Shown here piece after piece: positions 51,987-61,307 of a stretch of 64,000 nucleotides of DNA; position 1 is the stretch's first letter; each line of letters starts with the position of its first letter. This DNA is from Neorhizobium galegae bv. officinalis. GTDB taxonomy: Bacteria > Pseudomonadota > Alphaproteobacteria > Rhizobiales > Rhizobiaceae. The DNA lies in NCBI GenBank assembly GCA_000985875.1, contig CCRI01000002.1, forward strand, positions 310,001 through 374,000, given 5' to 3'. The notes beneath the pieces are model-generated. The model ran no database searches. It was not told the origin of the DNA and saw only the letters and a program-made list of their open reading frames with translations. The position numbers were made by a program, and so were the translations under genes.

Positions 51987-53120
51987 TCAGCCCTTGCTCA
52001 TCCAGTCGAGCCAGCGAAGGCGGACCTGATCGGCATTCGCCACCCACCAGGCCTGATCGATCTGCACGTTGCGGGCCGAATTTTCCGGGTAGCCGGGAAG
52101 CTGCTGCTTCATCTCGGCCGGGATGTCGCCGTAGATCGAGGTATTCGCCAGGCTGAACGGCATCTTCGTCGCAAAGCCGAGCGAACCCTTCGCCATCAGC
52201 GCAAAGGCGATCAGCTTCTGCGCATTGGCACCGCCGGGTGCGGACTTCGGGATAACCCAGTAATCCTGTTCGACGATGCTCTGGTTGAAGGTGAAATCAA
52301 CCTTGCCGGACCTCTTCTTCTCATCGAGTGTGCGCGACAGGCTCGACCCCATCAGGTCGACCTCGCCATTCTGCATGAGGACACCCCACTGGGAGGTTTT
52401 TTCGACCCAGAGATTGATCTTCGGCCGCAACTCGTCGAGCGCCTTGAAGGCGTCGTTGACATTGATCGGGTAGATCTTTTCCGGCGGAACACCAGCCGCC
52501 ATCAGGGCGATCTCGAAGGAAGGCCGGGGCTGGGCATACAGGGCGCGACGTCCCTTGAAGCGGGTCGTATCGGCCCATTCCTTCCAGTCCTTCGGACCGT
52601 CCTTGCCGAACAGCGTCGTGTTCCACGCGATCACGGTCGAAAAACCGACCGAACCGACGCCATATTCCTTGATCACCTTCGGGTCGATCTGCTCCTTTGG
52701 CACGATCTTGAAGATCAGGTCGTAATCGATCTTCTGCAGAAGGCCCTTCTTCATCGCCAGTTCCATCTGGGTGCCTTCGGCATCCAGAAGGTCCCATTCG
52801 ACATTGCCGACATTTTCCATGACTTCGAGCTTGGCGATGTCGGGCACGGAAGCGGTCGAGACGTTGACGCCGCTCACCTCGGAAAACGGCTTGAACCAGA
52901 CCTCCTTCATGGCGTCGGTCGAGGCGCCGCCCCAGGTGCAGACGACGACGTCGCCGGAACCCTTCAGCAGCGACATGTCTTGCGCCAGGGCAGGCTTGAT
53001 GCCGGTAGCAAGCGCAAGGCCCGTGGCTCCCATCCCGGCGAGAAAACTGCGGCGGTCGAGTTCGGTGCCTGTGGTCTCCGCCGGCTGAACGGAATTGGAT
53101 AGGTCATTCTCTTTCATCAT
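51987..53120 (-). CDS. Polyamine-type ABC binding protein, Tat-exported (SBP 1 of 2)
   Basis: 377 residues with a twin-arginine signal (ELDRRSFLAGMGATGLALAT, cleavage near ALAQD). PotD-type family 1 solute-binding protein. It is a paralog of the next gene upstream: compare INLWVEKTSQWGVLMQNGEV with VDLWVEKTSQWDVLIQNKEV, both followed by DLMGSSLxRT. Together with the permease and permease-ATPase fusion it forms an importer. Why two binding proteins are kept with different export routes is unclear; perhaps they differ in ligand or folding need. Confidence 0.87.
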   Translation of the reverse strand: MMKENDLSNSVQPAETTGTELDRRSFLAGMGATGLALATGIKPALAQDMSLLKGSGDVVVCTWGGASTDAMKEVWFKPFSEVSGVNVSTASVPDIAKLEVMENVGNVEWDLLDAEGTQMELAMKKGLLQKIDYDLIFKIVPKEQIDPKVIKEYGVGSVGFSTVIAWNTTLFGKDGPKDWKEWADTTRFKGRRALYAQPRPSFEIALMAAGVPPEKIYPINVNDAFKALDELRPKINLWVEKTSQWGVLMQNGEVDLMGSSLSRTLDEKKRSGKVDFTFNQSIVEQDYWVIPKSAPGGANAQKLIAFALMAKGSLGFATKMPFSLANTSIYGDIPAEMKQQLPGYPENSARNVQIDQAWWVANADQVRLRWLDWMSKG

Positions 53121-53172
53121 GGGATGATCTCCGGAGGGGATGGATGAGAGACATTCGGCATGCCTTGCCCGG

Positions 53173-53195
53173 GCCGGCGCGACATCCGCGCCGGC
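53173..53195 (-). promoter_or_regulatory. Intercistronic hairpin between the two binding protein genes
   Basis: Perfect 8-bp arms GCCGGCGC / GCGCCGGC with a 7-nt loop, 38 bp past the stop of the upstream binding protein gene. No T-tract. Same position type as the hairpins at 268, 6739, 15338 and 38817. Confidence 0.5.
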
Positions 53196-53233
53196 TAAGG
53201 CAAAAATTGCAGCTCAGAGAATGGAGCGCCGGC

Positions 53234-54304
53234 TCAGCGGCTGCTCAGCCAGTTGAGCCAACGGGTCTGGACTTCCGCATCATGCTCCAGCCACCACTGG
53301 GCATTGATCGTCAGGCTGTTGACCGAGTGTTCCGGCGTGCCGGGCATCTTCGCAAGAAGCTCCTTCGGCAGTCCGTCATACGCCGTCTTGTTGGCTACGC
53401 TGTAATAGGGAAACAGCTTGAGCGACGCCCGCTGGCCCCCGGCCCGCATCATCCAGGCCACCAGTTTCTGGGCGTCCTTGACGTTCGGTGCGCCCTTGGG
53501 AATCGTCCAGAAAGACTGTTCCATGATGCTCTGGTTGAAGTTGATCGCGAGCGGCTCACCCTTGTCGATCTGGGTGACCGTGCGCCCAAGGCTCGATCCC
53601 ATCAGATCGACTTCCTTGTTCTGGATCAGCACGTCCCATTGCGAGGTCTTCTCGACCCAGAGATCGACGCTCGGGCCAAATTTCGCCAGCGCCTTGAAGG
53701 CACGGTCGATATCGATCGGATAGATGTCCTTCGGCGCCACACCGTCAGCCATCAGCATGATTTCCAGCGTCGGCTTCGGACGGGCATAAAGTGCACGGCG
53801 GCCCGGGAACGCCTTCTTGTCGAAGAATTCCGTCCAGTTGGCAGGACCTTTCTTGCCGACAGTCTCGGTATTCCAGGCCATGATCGTGCCGAACGCGATC
53901 GAACCAATGCCGTATTTCGTCATCTGGGCCGGATCGAGCTGGTCCTTCGGCACCAGCTTTTGCATCAGGTCGTAATCGATCGGCTCCAGCAGGTCGCCCT
54001 TCATGGCCTGCAGCATCTGCGCGCCTTCGAAATCGACCACGTCCCATTCGACATTGCCGACCTGGCTCATGATCTTCAGCTTGGCGACGTCGGGAATGGA
54101 GGTGAAGGTGACGTCGATGCCGGTTGTCTTGGGGAAATCGCCATACCAGGCGGCGTGCATCTTTTCGACCGTCGGGCCGCCCCAGTTGTTGACCACGAGC
54201 TTGCCGGTGCCCTTGAATTCGGGGGGGACTTCCGCAGCATGGAGGCCGATCGGCAATGACATCGCGAGTGCCACGAGGGCGGACAATCCAAATCTAGATT
54301 TCAT
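53234..54304 (-). CDS. Polyamine-type ABC binding protein, Sec-exported (SBP 2 of 2)
   Basis: 356 residues with an ordinary Sec signal peptide (MKSRFGLSALVALAMSLPIG, cleavage near LHAAE). PotD-type family 1 binding protein (KLVVNNWGGPTVEKMHAAWY). It is closely related to the downstream Tat-exported paralog. It follows the permease-ATPase fusion gene by about 105 bp. The ligand is probably the nitrogen compound degraded by the operon. Confidence 0.87.
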   Translation of the reverse strand: MKSRFGLSALVALAMSLPIGLHAAEVPPEFKGTGKLVVNNWGGPTVEKMHAAWYGDFPKTTGIDVTFTSIPDVAKLKIMSQVGNVEWDVVDFEGAQMLQAMKGDLLEPIDYDLMQKLVPKDQLDPAQMTKYGIGSIAFGTIMAWNTETVGKKGPANWTEFFDKKAFPGRRALYARPKPTLEIMLMADGVAPKDIYPIDIDRAFKALAKFGPSVDLWVEKTSQWDVLIQNKEVDLMGSSLGRTVTQIDKGEPLAINFNQSIMEQSFWTIPKGAPNVKDAQKLVAWMMRAGGQRASLKLFPYYSVANKTAYDGLPKELLAKMPGTPEHSVNSLTINAQWWLEHDAEVQTRWLNWLSSR

Positions 54305-54409
54305 CGGTCTCTCCTGTCGGAAGTGCTGGCCCGTGGACGTGCTTGGGAGGCATTCGGGGCGGTTGGATGAATCGTGTTTCTGCCTGCTTTGTCTGGACGG
54401 TATTGGCCG

Positions 54410-56434
54410 TCAGTGGGTCATGACGTGTGCCGTTTCCGGAGCCCAAAACAGGCGGCGGACGGCGCCCTGTTCGGGAATATCGATCGTGCCATCGAGTGGC
54501 CGCGTCACGACGAGCGTGCCGTGGGCCGTCGCGAACTGCATATGCAGAAGGCTGCCGAGGAAGCGGGCATTGGCGAGCGTGCCCTCGATCGCCCAGTTCG
54601 GCGCCGGCTGGCCTGGAGCTGCGAGACGCACCGTTTCCGGCCGCACGCAAAGGATTGCCGTATCGGAGCGCGCTTCGATCATCGGGAAGGCCCGGTCGCC
54701 GCATTTCAGGCTGTTGCCGTCGGCCACGCCGTGGAAGAGGTTGGATTCACCGAAGAAGTTGGCAACAAAGCTGTTCTGCGGCTTCAGATAGAGATCGCGT
54801 GGCGTAGCGACCTGCTGAACACGGCCTTCGTTGATGACGGCGACGCGGTCGGACATGTTGAGTGCCTCTTCCTGGTCATGGGTGACGAAGATCACCGTCT
54901 GGCCCAGGCTCTGCTGCAGGCTGCGGATCTCGCGCTGCATATCGACGCGCAGGTTGCGGTCGAGCGCCGAAAGCGGCTCATCCATCAGAAGTGCGCGCGG
55001 ACCGAAGGAGATGGCGCGGGCAAGCGCAATGCGCTGCTGCTGGCCGCCCGAAAGCTGTGCAATGCGCCGTTCGGAGAAGTCCTGCATGTGGACGCGCTCC
55101 AGCGCCCATTTCACCTTGGCCTGCTGCTCGGATTTCGAGACGCCGCGGGCGCGCAACGGATAGGCGACGTTCTGCGTCACGGTCATGTGGGGGAAGAGGG
55201 CGTAGGACTGGAAGACGACGCCGATATCGCGCTGGTGCGGCGGCACGCGGGAAATGTCGCGCTTGCCGAGCATGAGGCGGCCGGCATCGGGCGAGATGAA
55301 GCCGGCAACCAGCATCAGAAGCGTGGTCTTGCCCGAACCCGAGGGACCGAGGATTGTCAGGAACTCGCCCGGCTTGACCGAGAAATTCGCCTCTTCGACA
55401 ACGACCTTGTCGCCGTAGAACTTGCTGATGTGCTGGAAATCGATGCCGTAGCCATGCTGCTCGCCGGCCTTGACGGGACCTGCCTCTGCAGAAGGGAGGA
55501 TGGCGGGCGTGCCGACGGGCGGAGCGGTCTTGAGTGCGACGTTCATGGGCATAGATCCATTGGCAGTGAGGTCAACGGCGGGCAAGGCATTCGCGGCAGC
55601 GGCGGCGAGTGTTTTCGCACGGCTGGCGAGAACACCGGTCCGAGCGGCTTTCCAGATGTTCCAGCCTGCGAAAGCTACAAGCACGAGGAACAGCTGGACG
55701 GAGGCGATGGAGGTAATGGTCTTGTCGAGGCCGTTCTGGCTGAGGCCGTCCCAGACTTTTCTCGGCAGGGTCTCGAAACGCGGGCTCGAGAGGAACTGCG
55801 CAAGCACGACCTCATCGAAGGAAAACACGAAGGAGAAGATCGCGGCGGCAATGATGGCCGGCACGAGGAGCGGCAGGATCACCTCGAAGAGCGTGCGGAT
55901 CTGAGTCGCTCCGAGCGAGGCGGAGGCCCGCTCATAGGCCGGGTCGAGGCTCGCGAGCCGCGACGTGACCGGCATGACGACGAAGGGCAGCACGACGATG
56001 GCATGGGCGATCGCCAGCGCCCACATCGAACCGAGCAGGCCATTGCGGGCAAAGACGATATAGAGGCCGACCGAAATCACCATCAGCGGCACGATCATCG
56101 GCGCGATGAAGAACATTTTCAGGAATTTCGAGAGCGCCTTGTTCTCTACACGCGACATCCCGATCGCCGCAGCCGTGCCGGTGACCGTCGCAAGCAGGGT
56201 GGCGAGGGCCGCCACCTGCAGCGACAGCAGCGCATCGCGGCCCCAGCGGGGATCGTCGATGAGGTTATAATACCATTCGAGCGACAGTTCCTTCGGCGGG
56301 AAGACGATGGCACTGCCGGCGCCAAAACTGATCGGCACGATCATGATCACCGGCAGGATGATGACGGCGAGCATCACCCAGCCATAGATCTTCAGGACAC
56401 GGGCGGCATTGCCCTGGACGAGGAGTTCCATCAC
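54410..56434 (-). CDS. Fused ABC transporter: PotC-type permease joined to PotA-type ATPase
   Basis: 674 residues. Residues 1-270 are a MetI-type permease (about six spans; EAA loop RASASLGATQIRTLFEVILP). A linker of about 60 residues rich in Ala/Pro follows. Residues ~335-674 form a PotA-like ATPase: GPSGSGKTT, VFQSYALFPHMTV, LSGGQQQRIALARA, LLMDEPLSALD, VTHDQEEAL and a TOBE region. No stop or frameshift separates the parts. The start overlaps the PotB-type gene (ATGA). Separate PotA and PotC polypeptides are the rule, so the fusion is unusual. Confidence 0.88.
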   Translation of the reverse strand: MMELLVQGNAARVLKIYGWVMLAVIILPVIMIVPISFGAGSAIVFPPKELSLEWYYNLIDDPRWGRDALLSLQVAALATLLATVTGTAAAIGMSRVENKALSKFLKMFFIAPMIVPLMVISVGLYIVFARNGLLGSMWALAIAHAIVVLPFVVMPVTSRLASLDPAYERASASLGATQIRTLFEVILPLLVPAIIAAAIFSFVFSFDEVVLAQFLSSPRFETLPRKVWDGLSQNGLDKTITSIASVQLFLVLVAFAGWNIWKAARTGVLASRAKTLAAAAANALPAVDLTANGSMPMNVALKTAPPVGTPAILPSAEAGPVKAGEQHGYGIDFQHISKFYGDKVVVEEANFSVKPGEFLTILGPSGSGKTTLLMLVAGFISPDAGRLMLGKRDISRVPPHQRDIGVVFQSYALFPHMTVTQNVAYPLRARGVSKSEQQAKVKWALERVHMQDFSERRIAQLSGGQQQRIALARAISFGPRALLMDEPLSALDRNLRVDMQREIRSLQQSLGQTVIFVTHDQEEALNMSDRVAVINEGRVQQVATPRDLYLKPQNSFVANFFGESNLFHGVADGNSLKCGDRAFPMIEARSDTAILCVRPETVRLAAPGQPAPNWAIEGTLANARFLGSLLHMQFATAHGTLVVTRPLDGTIDIPEQGAVRRLFWAPETAHVMTH

Positions 56435-57360
56435 TTGCCTCCCTTGTCATAGATGCGGTCGATGCCGGCGATGCGGTCGTAGAGGAAAAGCAGGCCGAGG
56501 CAAAAAACGAGCAGGACCATGGATGTGGCTGCCGCAAGCTGAAGATTGCCGAGCTGCTGGATCTGGTCGCGGATCGCCATGACGATGGTCGGCGCGCGGC
56601 CACCGCCGAGAATGGCCGGCGTGATGAAAAAACCGAAGGCGAGCGTGAAGACCAGCATCGAACCGGCGACGAGGCCGGGAAGGCTGAGCGGCATGTAGAT
56701 GTCGCGAAACACCCTTGCCGGGCTTGCCCCGAGGCTCAGGCCTGCCCTGACATAGGCGGGATCGATCGCCTTCATGGCCGGGATCAAGGTCAGGACCATG
56801 AACGGCAGAAGGATATGGACCATGCCGATATAAGCGCCGAGCTTATTGTAGACGAGCTCCAGCGGGCTATCGATGACGCCGATGCCGACCAGGAAGTTGT
56901 TGATGATGCCGCGCCGCTGCAGGATGATGATCCAGGCAAAGGTTCTCGCCAGAAAGCTCAGCCACAGCGTAATGAACAGCACGACGCCCATCCAGGCGGC
57001 GAAACGCGAGCTGACATTGACCATCAGATAGGCGAGCGGATAGGCAAACAGCGCGCAGAGCACGGTGGTAATGAACGCCAGCTGAAGCGTGAACATCAAC
57101 AGCTTCAGATAGACCGGCTGCATCAGGTCGATATAACCCTGAACCGAAAACCCGGTTTTCGTACCACCGCCAAAGCTCATCCATAGCAGCACGACCAGGG
57201 GCATGACGAAAACCCCGATCATCGCCACGGTCGGCAGCGCCATCAGCGAAACCGTCAGGCCCCGCTGCTGTCTCTGCCACGCCGTGAGCGTCACGGGCGG
57301 CGGACCAGGCATGAGCCTGTTGGCCTTTTCCGCAGGCTCGGATGCATCGATCGGAGTCAT
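56431..57360 (-). CDS. Polyamine-type ABC transporter permease (PotB-like)
   Basis: 309 residues with about six hydrophobic spans and an EAA loop (RAGLSLGASPARVFRDIYMP followed by LSLPGLVAGSMLVF). It pairs with the permease half of the fused gene downstream, which it overlaps by 4 bp, and lies 79 bp after the NicX-like gene. Confidence 0.88.
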   Translation of the reverse strand: MTPIDASEPAEKANRLMPGPPPVTLTAWQRQQRGLTVSLMALPTVAMIGVFVMPLVVLLWMSFGGGTKTGFSVQGYIDLMQPVYLKLLMFTLQLAFITTVLCALFAYPLAYLMVNVSSRFAAWMGVVLFITLWLSFLARTFAWIIILQRRGIINNFLVGIGVIDSPLELVYNKLGAYIGMVHILLPFMVLTLIPAMKAIDPAYVRAGLSLGASPARVFRDIYMPLSLPGLVAGSMLVFTLAFGFFITPAILGGGRAPTIVMAIRDQIQQLGNLQLAAATSMVLLVFCLGLLFLYDRIAGIDRIYDKGGK

Positions 57361-57439
57361 CGCTTCTCCTGTATTCTCTGCCGGTCAGGCATGGGATCTC
57401 AGGCATGGGATCGGCCCCCGACATGGGGGCCGGGACGGT

Positions 57440-58474
57440 TCAGACGGCCATTTCGGGAATGGCAATGCGGCCCTTGTCGACGATCGTGACGTTGTCGAGC
57501 GACAGCGAGGTTTTGCGCAGCGGAATATCCATGTGGCACATCGTGTCGTTCGTGCCGCCGAGCTCGGTATTCGGGCCGGTCGAGAACAGCACGTTGCCGT
57601 AATAGCTCAGCGAGTTGACGCTGATTTCCTGGGTGCGAGTGCGGGTGATCGCCCGGTGGAACCAGGTCGCGGTGTTGAGCAGGCCCCAGCCGATATGGCT
57701 GATCGCATAGGCGCGCGGGTCCTTGAAGCTCTCCATGTAATCGCGCAGCAGCGGCGCATCCATTCCGTCACCTTCAATATCGGTGACGAAACCCTCCTTG
57801 ATGGTGAGCTTGACCGCGCTTTCGATCATCCGCTGGAAGGCGGTGACTGTGTCGCCCGGCATGATCATCACGGTACCATTGACCTTGCCGTCGGTGGCCT
57901 GGCTCAGCACCTGGCCGGTGCCCATATGGTCCCAGCGGCCGGGCGTATCGGTATAACCATATTGGGTCATCACCCGGTAGCCGCCCATTTCATAGGTGAC
58001 ATCGGTGCCGACATCCGACCAGATGCGCAGCGTCTTTGCCTTCTCCAGAAGCTTTTCGCCGTATTCGATGCGGCGACGCAGATCGGTATCCGGGAAATTC
58101 TGGGCAAGCACGTCGTAAGGCTCGCGGACGAACAGCATGCGAGCGCCGGCGCCGCAGATCTCGTCCTGTTCCGGCGAGAAGAGCGTGCCCATCACATCGA
58201 CGATAAGGTCAGCCTTTTTCAGCGCCTCGATCACCGGCCGGTTGCCGGCGATCGCGGTCTTGCCCGTCGTCTGCCGGGCCGAGCGCTTTTCGCGCAGCGG
58301 AACCGTGATCTGGAAAGGCGTGGCGCCAAGATCACGCGCCGCCAGCATGAAGGCCTGGGCATAATCGGCGCGAATATCGTCCTCGCAGAGGATGATGACC
58401 GTTTCTTCCGGCTTCATCGCGCAGAGCTTGAGCTGCTCGGTGAACAATTTCACCATTTCATGTTGAGTAGGCAT
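57440..58474 (-). CDS. NicX-like ring-cleavage dioxygenase (2,5-dihydroxypyridine 5,6-dioxygenase family)
   Basis: 344 residues from the ATG at 58474 (GAGGG upstream). The sequence lines up along its length with Pseudomonas NicX: VVDVMG/SPEQDEI, YGYTDTPGRWDH, AISHIGWGL, NVLFSTGPNTELGG and CHMDIPLR. The His of SHIGWGL and the His/Asp of CHMDIP correspond to the iron ligands known for NicX. It should open a dihydroxylated N-heteroaromatic ring with O2. It follows the HpaB-type monooxygenase gene by 13 bp. Identity is clearly incomplete, so the exact ring may differ from 2,5-dihydroxypyridine. Confidence 0.85.
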   Translation of the reverse strand: MPTQHEMVKLFTEQLKLCAMKPEETVIILCEDDIRADYAQAFMLAARDLGATPFQITVPLREKRSARQTTGKTAIAGNRPVIEALKKADLIVDVMGTLFSPEQDEICGAGARMLFVREPYDVLAQNFPDTDLRRRIEYGEKLLEKAKTLRIWSDVGTDVTYEMGGYRVMTQYGYTDTPGRWDHMGTGQVLSQATDGKVNGTVMIMPGDTVTAFQRMIESAVKLTIKEGFVTDIEGDGMDAPLLRDYMESFKDPRAYAISHIGWGLLNTATWFHRAITRTRTQEISVNSLSYYGNVLFSTGPNTELGGTNDTMCHMDIPLRKTSLSLDNVTIVDKGRIAIPEMAV

Positions 58475-58487
58475 GGTGTGAAATCCC

Positions 58488-59963
58488 TCAGTCGAGCTCG
58501 GCAATCTTCTTGAGATCCGCGACCATGGCGGACGTATCGAATTCGGCGACGAGGCGCTCGCGCATGCGGGGCGCCGGGCTGGCATTGACGTTTTCGAACA
58601 GCGCCACGCGGCCGGCGAGCGACGAGCAGGTCAGATCCCAGATGAAGTTCATCAGCTTCTCCTTCTGCATGCCGGTCACACCCTTGCCCGGCAGCAGCTC
58701 AGCAAGATCCGGGCCAATGTCGGGATTTTCGAACGAAGCCTTGCCGAAGCGCATGACGAGGCCCTGGCCGCACATTTCCTGTAGGACATGGATGATGTGC
58801 GGATAGTTGCGGATAGCGTAGAGGCGGCCGGTGGTGATCATCATCACGTCCGGGCACATCACGCCGCTTTCGTTGATCTCGGCATTGGCTTCGGCGGCAA
58901 GAATGAAGGCTTCGAGCGTACGGTTATATTCGATGATCTCTGCGAGCATCGAGCGGACACCGGGGATCTGGCCGGTGCCGAGCACTTCCGTCACCATCTT
59001 GGCGCAGGCGACGAAGACTTCCGACTTTACCTTGAGGCGGGTCAGCACGTGGTAGTGGGCAAACAGTGTCGCCTTGCCGGAAATCGCCGAGACATGCTCG
59101 TTGCCGAGGTTGAAGATACGGTCCTTCGGGACGAAGACGTCCTTGAAGATGACGAGTTGATCGGCTTCCTCGCCCTTGTAGCCGAGCGGATGGTCGAAGG
59201 GATCGGCGCCCGGATTGGAGAGCATCTCGCGGCTGATGAGCTTGATGCCTTCGGAATTGATCGGAACCGCGCCCCAGATTGCGGCTTCTGCCGGCGTGCC
59301 GGGATAGGCGAGATTGGAGAAGAAGATCTCGTTGGTCTGCGCCGCGATCGAGCCGACCGACTTGGCGCCGGAAATATAGACGCCGTCCTTTTCAACGCGT
59401 TTGACGCGCAGCAGCGAGGCGGCCTGGGCAAGCGGCGAGGAACGGTCGTTCTGCGGGCCGGTCAGGCTTTCGGCGCAGGTGATCGAGTTCTTCCGGCCGA
59501 ATTCGACATAACGCTGGACGTTTTCGACGAAATCCGGCTGGCATTCAGGAAAGGCCGACTTGAAATCCTTGAACAGATGCAGATGCGCCAGGATGCCGAC
59601 GGCGAGCGTCGGTCCGAGATCCGGCGGGCGTCCGAAGGTGCCGACCGTCTTGCGGGATGTGTATTCCATCATCATCCGCCGGCCGATCATCTCTTCCTTC
59701 GTCTCCGGCACCTGCCAGGAGCGACCGGTGACGAGGCCGGACTTCTTGTCAAGAACCGTGGTCGCCTCGGCATATTCCGCGGTGAACTGGTCGTCGAACA
59801 TCGACGCCATCAGCTCGACACCGGCTGCGAGTGCCGGCTCGTCCATCACCTTGGCGATCTTGTTGCCGTTGACCCAGAGCTGGCGTCCATCGTCGAGCGA
59901 GGCCTTGAATTCCTCACCGGTTTTCAGCGCATGTTTGGGGATGATTGTCGTCATGGTGTTCAT
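58488..59963 (-). CDS. Two-component FADH2-dependent monooxygenase, HpaB (4-hydroxyphenylacetate 3-hydroxylase) family
   Basis: 491 residues from the ATG at 59963 (GGAAGTCAG upstream). The HpaB/acyl-CoA-dehydrogenase-like fold is indicated by GRSWQVPETKEEMIGRRMMM, TGPQNDRS, GAKSVGSIAAQTNEIFFSN, DVFVPKDRIFNLGNE and LTCSSLAGRVALFE. It uses reduced flavin from a partner reductase, encoded at 61308-61841, to hydroxylate an aromatic or heteroaromatic ring. First gene of the 13-gene operon, directly ahead of the NicX-like gene, so it probably makes the hydroxylated ring that NicX cleaves. Confidence 0.87.
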   Translation of the reverse strand: MNTMTTIIPKHALKTGEEFKASLDDGRQLWVNGNKIAKVMDEPALAAGVELMASMFDDQFTAEYAEATTVLDKKSGLVTGRSWQVPETKEEMIGRRMMMEYTSRKTVGTFGRPPDLGPTLAVGILAHLHLFKDFKSAFPECQPDFVENVQRYVEFGRKNSITCAESLTGPQNDRSSPLAQAASLLRVKRVEKDGVYISGAKSVGSIAAQTNEIFFSNLAYPGTPAEAAIWGAVPINSEGIKLISREMLSNPGADPFDHPLGYKGEEADQLVIFKDVFVPKDRIFNLGNEHVSAISGKATLFAHYHVLTRLKVKSEVFVACAKMVTEVLGTGQIPGVRSMLAEIIEYNRTLEAFILAAEANAEINESGVMCPDVMMITTGRLYAIRNYPHIIHVLQEMCGQGLVMRFGKASFENPDIGPDLAELLPGKGVTGMQKEKLMNFIWDLTCSSLAGRVALFENVNASPAPRMRERLVAEFDTSAMVADLKKIAELD

Positions 59964-60561
59964 ATCTGACTTCCGTCTTCTTCCGGGTCCGGCCGCAAGC
60001 TTGGTCGGGCGGGATGGGCGCACAGGTTTCCTGCCGATCCGAAGGTCCGGATCGGACAAAAGCGTCGGGCTGTTCCGCAGCATTCGCGCTGGATCTATTT
60101 CCTGGGATGAGTTTGATCGCACTTGGTTGACGCAACGGATTCACACAACCAAAGGCTCAACCGCCTCATAAACTTTATCGAAAGCTAGACTTTGGTTGAC
60201 AACCTTGCAAGCGAACTTTTCACGAATTTCGTACAATTTCGCAATCGCAGCATCGAAATTCCCTAAAACACTCCATCTACATTATTGATTTCACGTTATT
60301 ATATCATGCTTGGAAAACGTGAAAAAAATTTAGGCACGGCGCGAATAGTCTATTTTATGTGCACGACCGTGAAATTATGTCAGCAACCAAAATTCAACCA
60401 AGATACAATATGGACATTTGGTTGCGCCAACCATATACATTGGGTCGCACAAGAAACCAAAACGGCGACCCGTAGGGCTGCCGAACAACAGGCACAGTTT
60501 TTCGGACGAAAGCCGGAAACCATATCCGGCTTGCATCATTCGGAAAATCTGGAGGAGCACC
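59964..60561. promoter_or_regulatory. Divergent control region (598 bp) with clustered TTGGTTG/CAACCAA sites
   Basis: Between the HpaB-type gene and the GntR gene the 7-mer TTGGTTG or its complement occurs at 60123, 60146, 60192, 60384, 60395 and 60418. Two sites form inverted repeats: GGTTGACAACC (60194-60204) and TGGTTGCGCCAACCA (60419-60433). The latter lies about 130 bp upstream of the regulator start. These are probable operators of the GntR regulator, placed to control both directions. The region is AT-richer than its surroundings and contains no gene I can support. Confidence 0.6.
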
Positions 60562-61254
60562 ATGAACGCAGGCATCGATACAAAGAACCCTCCCAGTTCC
60601 ATAGAGGAGGTTACCCAGGCCATTCTCGGCCTTGCCGAAAACGGCGGCTTTCCGCCCGAGCGACAGCTGGCCGAGCAGATCGGCGTCAGCCGCCATCTGC
60701 TGCGCAAGGCGCTTTCGACGTTGCGCGACGACAACAGGATTCCGGAAATCCGCGGCCGCAGCGCCCAGCCAACCAGGGGCAAGCCCCGCAACGCAAAGCA
60801 GGCGATCGCCACACGCGCCAATATTGCGAGCCGGACGAGTCCTGCGGAATTATGGGAAGTTCGCCTGCTTCTCGAACCGGAGATCGCCCGCCTGGCGGCG
60901 ATCCGCGGCACGCCGACCGAAATCGACGATATCGTCGCTGCCCATGCGCTGGCCGAGCCGACGGTCTTCGATCGCGGCAACGACAACCTTTTCCACCGGG
61001 CGATCGCGGTGGCGAGCCACAATATCCTTGCGGCCTATCTGCTCGAGCAGGTCATGGATCTTACCTGGGACGAGACAATCCGCACGCGTCTGCCGGCCTA
61101 CACGAACGAGACCGGTTGGCGACACCATGAAATGATCGTCGATGCCATTCGCGGCCGCAGGGCTGCCGAGGCGGAACAGGCGACGCGGGAGCATCTGGTC
61201 GCGATCCTGAAATGGCTGAACGGCGGCGACACATCCACACCGATGGCAAAATAA
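60562..61254 (+). CDS. GntR family (FadR/FCD-type) regulator
   Basis: 230 residues from the ATG at 60562 with a perfect GGAGGAG ribosome site. The winged helix (FPPERQLAEQIGVSRHLLRK) is followed by an FCD domain with metal/effector residues (LLEPEIARLAA; DNLFHRAIAVASHN; HHEMIVDAIRGRRAAEAEQA). Note the lack of the usual basic start of the helix domain. It is divergent from the 13-gene operon and co-directional with the flavin reductase gene, and is their likely regulator. Confidence 0.88.
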   Translation: MNAGIDTKNPPSSIEEVTQAILGLAENGGFPPERQLAEQIGVSRHLLRKALSTLRDDNRIPEIRGRSAQPTRGKPRNAKQAIATRANIASRTSPAELWEVRLLLEPEIARLAAIRGTPTEIDDIVAAHALAEPTVFDRGNDNLFHRAIAVASHNILAAYLLEQVMDLTWDETIRTRLPAYTNETGWRHHEMIVDAIRGRRAAEAEQATREHLVAILKWLNGGDTSTPMAK

Positions 61255-61307
61255 TAAACAGACCTCCTCCGCCCCTCCCGAAACGATCGTCGAAAGGCAG
61301 ATGCATA

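Noticed and set aside
54374..56452. A 692-codon plus-strand open frame
   Set aside because: Antisense shadow of the permease-ATPase fusion gene, typical of high-GC DNA; no domain is recognisable.
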